Below are positions 7,539-10,770 of a DNA stretch of 10,770 nucleotides, in pieces; the first letter of the stretch is position 1; each line of letters begins with the position of its first letter. The DNA comes from an uncultured Clostridia bacterium. Lineage in GTDB: Bacteria > Bacillota > Clostridia > Lachnospirales > Anaerotignaceae. The position numbers and the translations under genes are program-made. The stretch spans positions 1 through 10,770 of the forward strand of contig CALFPN010000106.1 in the NCBI GenBank assembly GCA_937919015.1. The letters run 5' to 3'. A model generated the notes under the pieces. The model made no database searches. It saw only the letters and a list, made by a program, of their open reading frames with translations, and was not told where the DNA came from.

Positions 7539-7955
7539 TTATTTTGTATTACAACCATTCTTTTGTATAAAGAAATAATGCTGCTGATTCAGATAATCTC
7601 TTGCGATATCCAGTGCTTCACCGAATCTCTGGAAGTGAACGATTTCTCTTTCTCTCAGGAACCGAAGGGGTGCCAGAACAGCGGGATCTTCTGCCATATC
7701 GATGAGATATTCATAAGTTGACCGGGCTTTTTGTTCTGCTGCCATATCCTCATACAGATCAGTGATAGGATCCCCTTTGGATTGTACATAGGATGCAGTA
7801 AAGGGAACACCGGCAGCAGAAGCAGGATACACTGCCAGACCGTGATCTACATAGTAAGGATCTAACCCAGAGGCGATAATATCATCCTTGGAAAGCCCCT
7901 GTGTTAGCTGATGCACCATGGCACCAACCATTTCGAGGTGAGCCAATTCGTTGGT
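7539..7955 (-). CDS. cotJC: CotJC-type spore coat manganese catalase, 3' part only (gene interrupted by mobile element)
   Basis: About 138 residues with strong resemblance to the C-terminal 70% of CotJC, a manganese-catalase-fold protein of the inner spore coat of endospore formers. Homology starts abruptly at T-N-E-L-A-H-L-E-M-V-G, where family members read ...D-I-G-T-E-E-(L/F)-A-H-L-E. Upstream codons (K-C-Y preceded by an in-frame TAG at 7965-7967) are unrelated. The fragment keeps the ExxH ligand pair (E-L-A-H), AAGVPFTASYVQSKGDP, the later Glu in DMAAEQKAR and the His in REREIVHFQRF. The first about 60 residues, including the first metal-ligand Glu (GELAA region), are missing. No ATG or ribosome site exists at the break; only a TTG (7944-7946) could serve, so a separate product is unlikely. 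The element begins here with the recombinase gene about 30 bp away, in the same orientation. Excision could restore the frame if the 5' part lies beyond the right edge. Confidence 0.88.
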   Translation of the reverse strand, partial: TNELAHLEMVGAMVHQLTQGLSKDDIIASGLDPYYVDHGLAVYPASAAGVPFTASYVQSKGDPITDLYEDMAAEQKARSTYEYLIDMAEDPAVLAPLRFLREREIVHFQRFGEALDIARDYLNQQHYFFIQKNGCNTK

Positions 7956-7975
7956 ATAACACTTCTATCAATGGT
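7945..7975. other. Putative attachment-site junction (element end inside cotJC)
   Basis: cotJC homology stops within the codons for T-N-E (7947-7955) and unrelated DNA follows up to the recombinase stop at 7988. Serine recombinases usually leave the gene for themselves next to one hybrid site, as seen here. The exact crossover dinucleotide cannot be fixed from one end. The native gene would be expected to read GGT-ACN-GAA-GAA, so GGT/ACC at about 7953-7958 is the likely region. Confidence 0.55.
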
Positions 7976-7987
7976 TTGTATGAAAAA

Positions 7988-9583
7988 TTAGAATTTTTTG
8001 GATACTTTAGGGAAAAGCGTGATTTTGAAATCGTCGGGAGGGGTTTGCCACAGGCCATGTTCCCTGCCTTTATTTTCTTTATGGTATTCGACATGATCCA
8101 GGACTTCTTTCAGCAGACGATTCTGTTCTGCAGGGGTCAGGGTTTCGTATGTATCCAAGATGGTTCTGATTTTTGGAAGCATGGTGATCTGATTTTCTTT
8201 TGCTGTTTTCAGGTCGGTAAGTTCTGACTGTGCTTCATCGATGGCAGCAGTTGTTTCAGAAATTTTTTCGGACAGGGCTTTATTTCTGGCCGTAAATACT
8301 TCGGGAGAATAGATACCTTTTTCCAGAAATTCGAAGGTGTTTTCGAACTGATTTCTCAGGCCGTCCAGTTCTTTTTCCAATTCTGTGATCAGATTTTCCA
8401 TGGCAAGGATTTTGCCGGAAAAGGCATCTGTCAGGGAAGTTTCTTCTTCCCAGGCTGCTTCATGCTGTTTCAGCCATAATGCAAGACCTTCCAGAATTTT
8501 ATTTTCCACCATGTAAAGAGCGGAGGAAACCTGCGGGCAGAAATGGGTGACGCAGATCAGGGATGGAGCCTGCCCGGTTTTGAGATAGGGGCGGCGTTGC
8601 ATAGTGTTTCCGCAGTGGGAACAACGGACAAGGCCGGCAAGAGGATTTTTTGTGGTTCCATTTACTCCTGTTGGGCGGCTGTGCTGTTCCATTTTTTCCT
8701 GTGCTGCGTTCCAGAGATCGTCAGAAATGATGGCTTCATGCAATCCTTCGACCAAAATATAATCTTCGGCCAGAGGGCGGGAAACTTTGATTTTTCCGTT
8801 TTCGGTAGATTTTTTCCCGGGTCTGCGGTTCCAATGAATTTTCCCGATATAGACAGGATTTTTCAGCATTGAGGTGACAGATGCAGTTGCCCAGGTGCCG
8901 CCTTTTCTGTTTCGAATACCCATCTGATTCAGGCGTTTGGCGATAGTGGCACGGCCGATATCGGCAACGGTACCATCTGCCAGAGGTTCACCATAGGCAT
9001 ATAATTCGAAAGCCAGCTTTACGGCCGCAGCTTCCTCGGGTTCGATTTCCAGAGTGAAGCCTTTTTCGTTTTTCAGCTTTACCCGACGATAACCAAAAGG
9101 GGAGATCGATCCTGCATATTTACCTTCTTTGGCAGAGGCTTCACGGCCACGCTGCATACGGCGAAGGATGGTTTTATATTCCCGACGGGACATAAACTGT
9201 GAAAATTCGAAGTATTCTTCGTCAAATTCATTGTTTGGATCATAGGTTTTGATCGGGGTTATGATTTTTGTGGAGCTGTACTTAAAGGCATTGAGGATAA
9301 TGCCCTGATCCATGGTATCCCCACGGCCAAGACGTTCCACTTCCATAACCAGAACACCATCCCAAAGGCCCGATTCCACATCCTGCAGGAGCTGCTGCAT
9401 GACAGGGCGGCCGGCAATGGTTTCGCCGGACAGAATTTCTTTATAAATTTTTGTGGTTGGTAATTTGTATTTTTTGGCCAATGCAAGCAGGGTTTTTTCA
9501 TGGCGGGCGAGAGTTTCGCCTTCGCCGGCCATTTCTGCCTCTGCATCAGCCCTTGATTTTCTCAAATAGATGCAATATGGCAT
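7988..9583 (-). CDS. Large serine recombinase (site-specific integrase/excisionase)
   Basis: 531 aa, in the usual range for large serine recombinases. The N-terminal resolvase-type catalytic domain (about 1-150) starts Y-L-R-K-S-R with the nucleophile Ser10 and arginine 8. It continues with SGETIAGRP (52-60) and EVERLGRGD (81-89, catalytic arginines), then SRREYKTILRRMQRGREASA on the long helix. A recombinase domain follows (about 158-300: SPFGYRRV, GIRNRKGGTWATASVTSMLKNPVYIG). Next is a zinc ribbon with Cys321, Cys324, Cys344 and Cys349, then a coiled-coil stretch (about 393-465) of the kind that governs synapsis and direction. The start ATG has AAAGGAG 7 nt upstream. Its 3' end lies about 30 bp from the cotJC junction with no terminator between, so transcripts would run into the cotJC remnant. 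It should integrate and, with a directionality factor not identified here, excise the element. It is unlike the short invertases. Confidence 0.95.
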   Translation of the reverse strand: MPYCIYLRKSRADAEAEMAGEGETLARHEKTLLALAKKYKLPTTKIYKEILSGETIAGRPVMQQLLQDVESGLWDGVLVMEVERLGRGDTMDQGIILNAFKYSSTKIITPIKTYDPNNEFDEEYFEFSQFMSRREYKTILRRMQRGREASAKEGKYAGSISPFGYRRVKLKNEKGFTLEIEPEEAAAVKLAFELYAYGEPLADGTVADIGRATIAKRLNQMGIRNRKGGTWATASVTSMLKNPVYIGKIHWNRRPGKKSTENGKIKVSRPLAEDYILVEGLHEAIISDDLWNAAQEKMEQHSRPTGVNGTTKNPLAGLVRCSHCGNTMQRRPYLKTGQAPSLICVTHFCPQVSSALYMVENKILEGLALWLKQHEAAWEEETSLTDAFSGKILAMENLITELEKELDGLRNQFENTFEFLEKGIYSPEVFTARNKALSEKISETTAAIDEAQSELTDLKTAKENQITMLPKIRTILDTYETLTPAEQNRLLKEVLDHVEYHKENKGREHGLWQTPPDDFKITLFPKVSKKF

Positions 9584-9629
9584 AAGCTTGCTCCTTTCTT
9601 AAAAGAGAAATACTCCTTTCCTTGACTGC

Positions 9630-9658
9630 ATGATAGCACAGAACGTAAAAAGAAAAAA
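9630..9658 (-). promoter_or_regulatory. Probable recombinase promoter with motif shared with the upstream gene
   Basis: On the minus strand TATCAT (9630-9635) could be a -10 box giving a leader of about 40 nt. The matching -35 position holds only T's (weak). The 14 bases at 9630-9643 recur exactly at 10365-10378, in the same place before the 210-aa gene. No sigma-E or sigma-K type box was evident by eye. The leader also has a second AAAGGAG (about 9613-9619) with no start codon after it. Confidence 0.45.
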
Positions 9659-9682
9659 GCGAACACGAAAAATTTTCAAAAG

Positions 9683-9708
9683 AAAAGCACCCGAAAAGGG
9701 TGCTTTTT
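9683..9708. terminator. Intrinsic terminator after the 210-aa membrane protein gene
   Basis: Perfect hairpin AAAAGCACCC (9683-9692), loop GAAAA, GGGTGCTTTT (9698-9707), with A's on one side and T's on the other, so it can work both ways. It lies directly past the stop at 9711-9713 and separates this gene from the recombinase promoter. Confidence 0.85.
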
Positions 9709-9710
9709 AA

Positions 9711-10343
9711 TCAATCATATTTACTTCTTATTGTAATAAGAAGTACGGCAAAAATAAGAAAAACACAGGCGGCAAGAAATAGTTTCCAGTGCTGTCTGTT
9801 TCTATAGGCACGTTCCAACCCAAAACCATGTTTGCTTACCATCAAGGTGAGAAGGGGAAGTAAGACGACAAATGCGAGAACTGCAAATATAACTGTTGCC
9901 AGTAGATATATGCCAATAAATCCAAAAGAAAGACCACCAACAGAGATTGCATCCCCCAAATGTATACAACCGAAAGTCATTAGAGGAAGCGTTAGCATGA
10001 AAACGAATGATAGGATTTCGCTTTTTGCCCCTTTTTCATAAAAAGTTTCGTATTCTTTTCTTAATTCTTCATTTTCTTTTTTCAGATCAACAATCTGAAT
10101 GTCTTTTTCTTTTGCCTGGAACAGAGCCTTTTCATATTCATTTTGCCAAAAGTTATCAGTTGTAGAATCTTCCCTTTTCCAGGTTTCTTCAACTTCAATT
10201 TTGGCAGCTGTTTCTACCAGAGTTTTTTTCATTTCCTGATCAAAGTGTTTCACGAATTCGTTTGATTCGTCCGGATTTTCTTCATCGGGAAAATAAGCAT
10301 TTAATAATTCTTCAAATTCATTATCTTTAGCATTGTTATCCAT
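9711..10343 (-). CDS. Hypothetical membrane protein with acidic N-terminus and coiled coil (element cargo)
   Basis: 210 aa from the ATG at 10343. A GTG at 10352 is also in frame, but it overlaps the AAGAGGTGA ribosome site that serves the ATG, so the ATG is preferred. I do not recognise a family. Residues 1-60 are strongly acidic and soluble. Residues about 70-103 (YEKALFQAKEKDIQIVDLKK and on) have coiled-coil character. Then come hydrophobic segments at about 107-127, 136-168 (long enough for one or two passes) and 186-205, so it probably has three or four membrane helices with the soluble head facing the cytoplasm. There is no signal peptide and no enzyme motif. It stands alone between its own promoter and a terminator, with the recombinase gene next in the same direction. 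A role in host interaction or membrane-associated defence is conceivable but unsupported. Confidence 0.75.
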   Translation of the reverse strand: MDNNAKDNEFEELLNAYFPDEENPDESNEFVKHFDQEMKKTLVETAAKIEVEETWKREDSTTDNFWQNEYEKALFQAKEKDIQIVDLKKENEELRKEYETFYEKGAKSEILSFVFMLTLPLMTFGCIHLGDAISVGGLSFGFIGIYLLATVIFAVLAFVVLLPLLTLMVSKHGFGLERAYRNRQHWKLFLAACVFLIFAVLLITIRSKYD

Positions 10344-10364
10344 AAAAATCACCTCTTTACCGCA

Positions 10365-10393
10365 ATGATAGCACAGAAAAAGAGGACGTAAAA
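10365..10393 (-). promoter_or_regulatory. Probable promoter of the 210-aa membrane protein gene
   Basis: On the minus strand TTTACG (10387-10392) and TATCAT (10365-10370) are 16 bp apart, about 20 bp before the ribosome site AAGAGGTGA. The sequence CTGTGCTATCAT is identical to that before the recombinase gene, suggesting that both are read by the same factor or come from a common origin. Confidence 0.5.
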
Positions 10394-10425
10394 GGAATTT
10401 TGGAAAATTTTTTGGAGTGTTCGCC

Positions 10426-10454
10426 TTTACAAGCTTAAACTGGGGTGGTATGAT
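10426..10454 (+). promoter_or_regulatory. Strong sigma-A-type promoter for the 31-aa ORF
   Basis: TTTACA (10426-10431) and TATGAT (10449-10454) with the ideal 17-bp spacer predict a transcript start near 10461, just where the LexA box begins. Confidence 0.75.
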
Positions 10455-10461
10455 ACAAATA

Positions 10462-10475
10462 CGAACAGATGTTCC
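10462..10475. promoter_or_regulatory. LexA/DinR operator (SOS box)
   Basis: CGAACAGATGTTCC fits the Firmicute LexA consensus CGAAC-RNRY-GTTYC at every position. It covers the predicted start point of the promoter at 10426-10454, an ideal place for repression, so the short plus-strand gene should be induced by DNA damage. Confidence 0.75.
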
Positions 10476-10514
10476 TATAAATTTCGGGGAATAGGTCAGA
10501 AGGGATGATGCTTG

Positions 10515-10610
10515 ATGAAGGAAAAGATTATTGCAATAATCAACCAGATAGAGGATGAGAAAGCTTTGAAAATTATTTATAGTTTCATAAAAGGCTTAAC
10601 GGGTAAGTGA
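10515..10610 (+). CDS. Small protein of 31 aa, predicted SOS-regulated
   Basis: MKEKIIAIINQIEDEKAL is followed by KIIYSFIKGLTGK and a stop. The protein is short, amphipathic and probably a helical hairpin, built of charged helix-forming residues with isoleucine-rich faces. It is led by a strong promoter, a perfect LexA box and an AGAAGGG ribosome-site-like sequence 10 nt before the ATG. The stop TGA falls inside a strong terminator hairpin. Similar 'I-x-D-E-K-x-L-K-x-I-Y' small proteins are common in clostridial phages and integrative elements, usually near regulators, but I know of no assigned function. It could instead be a leader of a regulatory transcript. The tidy promoter-RBS-ORF-terminator arrangement favours a real gene. 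Confidence 0.6.
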   Translation: MKEKIIAIINQIEDEKALKIIYSFIKGLTGK

Positions 10611-10631
10611 AAATCACTTACCCGTTTTTTT
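10598..10631. terminator. Perfect palindromic terminator shared by two convergent small genes
   Basis: Arms AACGGGTAAGTGA (10598-10610) and TCACTTACCCGTT (10614-10626) pair over 13 bp around a three-base AAA loop. They are followed by T's to 10631 for plus transcripts; a minus-strand U-tract is poor. Both flanking genes have their stop codons inside the stem. Confidence 0.85.
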
Positions 10632-10769
10632 CTGCATTTCTGCGTATATTTTTTTGATTACTTCCCAATCTGTTTCATCCAACTCCAAGAGGGTGAGAAT
10701 CAGATTCTTTCTAAACTCATCATTGGAACCGATGGTTTCGGCGATCAGTTTTGCTAGTTTTTCATCGGA
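10614..10769 (-). CDS. C-terminal end of a small unknown protein (5' end outside window)
   Basis: 51 codons are visible, open to the window edge: SDEKLAKLIAETIGSNDEF, then a leucine-rich helix (NLILTLLELDETDWEV) and a lysine-rich tail ending KKTGK. The visible part is helical and charged with no enzyme motif. Its style is that of the short helper or regulatory proteins found in clostridial mobile elements. It converges on the 31-aa gene, and both end in the same terminator with the same last three codons. The start is not visible, so full length and function are unknown. Confidence 0.6.
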   Translation of the reverse strand, partial: SDEKLAKLIAETIGSNDEFRKNLILTLLELDETDWEVIKKIYAEMQKKTGK

Positions 10770-10770
10770 A

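Larger units (their letters stand above)
7956..10770. mobile_element. Site-specific integrative element inserted in cotJC (left end here, right end outside window)
   Basis: The region from the cotJC break to the window's right edge contains no further cotJC sequence. It carries a large serine recombinase, a small membrane protein gene, a LexA-box-controlled 31-aa gene and the end of another small gene. These are typical of a small integrative element, prophage remnant or skin-like sporulation intervening element. At least 2.8 kb is visible. The missing 5' third of cotJC should follow the other end, in the minus orientation. No terminase, capsid, relaxase or replication gene is visible in this part, so the element class remains open. 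Confidence 0.75.

Noticed and set aside
7431..7721. Plus-strand 96-codon ORF over the terminator and cotJC
   Set aside because: It runs antisense through a strong hairpin and the conserved cotJC coding sequence, with no ribosome site and no recognisable product.
7943..7954. Palindrome CCAATTCGTTGG beside the cotJC break as the recombinase core site
   Set aside because: Only a 4-bp dyad lying mostly in normal cotJC codons; cannot be told from chance without the other end.
7882..8094. 70-codon minus-strand ORF spanning the cotJC/element junction
   Set aside because: It is an alternative frame of recombinase and cotJC DNA with no homology; tempting because it crosses the junction, but without support.
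8543..8872. 109-codon plus-strand ORF inside the recombinase gene
   Set aside because: Antisense shadow of a clearly coding, motif-complete recombinase; no start signals.
10344..10352. GTG start three codons upstream for the 210-aa membrane protein
   Set aside because: It overlaps the ribosome site that is properly spaced for the ATG at 10343.
1..10770. CRISPR arrays, tRNA or rRNA genes
   Set aside because: No regularly spaced repeats and no tRNA or rRNA signatures were seen on either strand.

Overview
The window looks like a spore-forming, low-GC Firmicute of the class Clostridia. It has strong AGGAGG-type ribosome binding sites, a Bacillus-type rib operon with an FMN riboswitch, a perfect Firmicute LexA/DinR box and a cotJC-type spore-coat manganese-catalase gene. 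I cannot name the species.

Layout. (1) 3-863, plus: the C-terminal part of a GPH-family sugar/cation symporter, its 5' end outside the window. It converges on the rib operon at a shared hairpin terminator. (2) 912-4376, minus: a complete riboflavin operon transcribed ribD-ribE-ribBA-ribH. It is preceded by a leader (about 4377-4753) holding an FMN riboswitch and a transcription terminator, so flavin feeds back on expression. Together the genes encode the path from GTP and ribulose 5-phosphate to riboflavin. ribD is split into deaminase and reductase frames at a run of nine A's. (3) 4766-5090: an AT-rich divergent intergenic region. (4) 5091-7403, plus: a large Kef/CPA2-type cation:proton antiporter with two C-terminal TrkA-C-like domains, ending at a very strong hairpin. 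(5) 7539-about 7955, minus: the 3' part of cotJC. Its 5' part is cut off in the conserved metal-binding E-L-A-H motif. (6) About 7956 to the right edge: a mobile element. It carries a 531-aa large serine recombinase whose 3' end lies about 30 bp from the cotJC break, a 210-aa membrane protein of unknown function, a LexA-box promoter driving a 31-aa peptide gene, and the end of another small gene.

The main point of interest is region 5-6. An element with its own serine recombinase sits inside a sporulation (spore coat) gene, in the same orientation, with the recombinase next to the junction. This is the arrangement of sporulation intervening elements such as skin in sigK, where excision rebuilds the gene. 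Whether this element excises, and whether the 5' half of cotJC exists beyond the right edge, cannot be seen here. The SOS-type operator inside the element suggests that DNA damage may also be an input.
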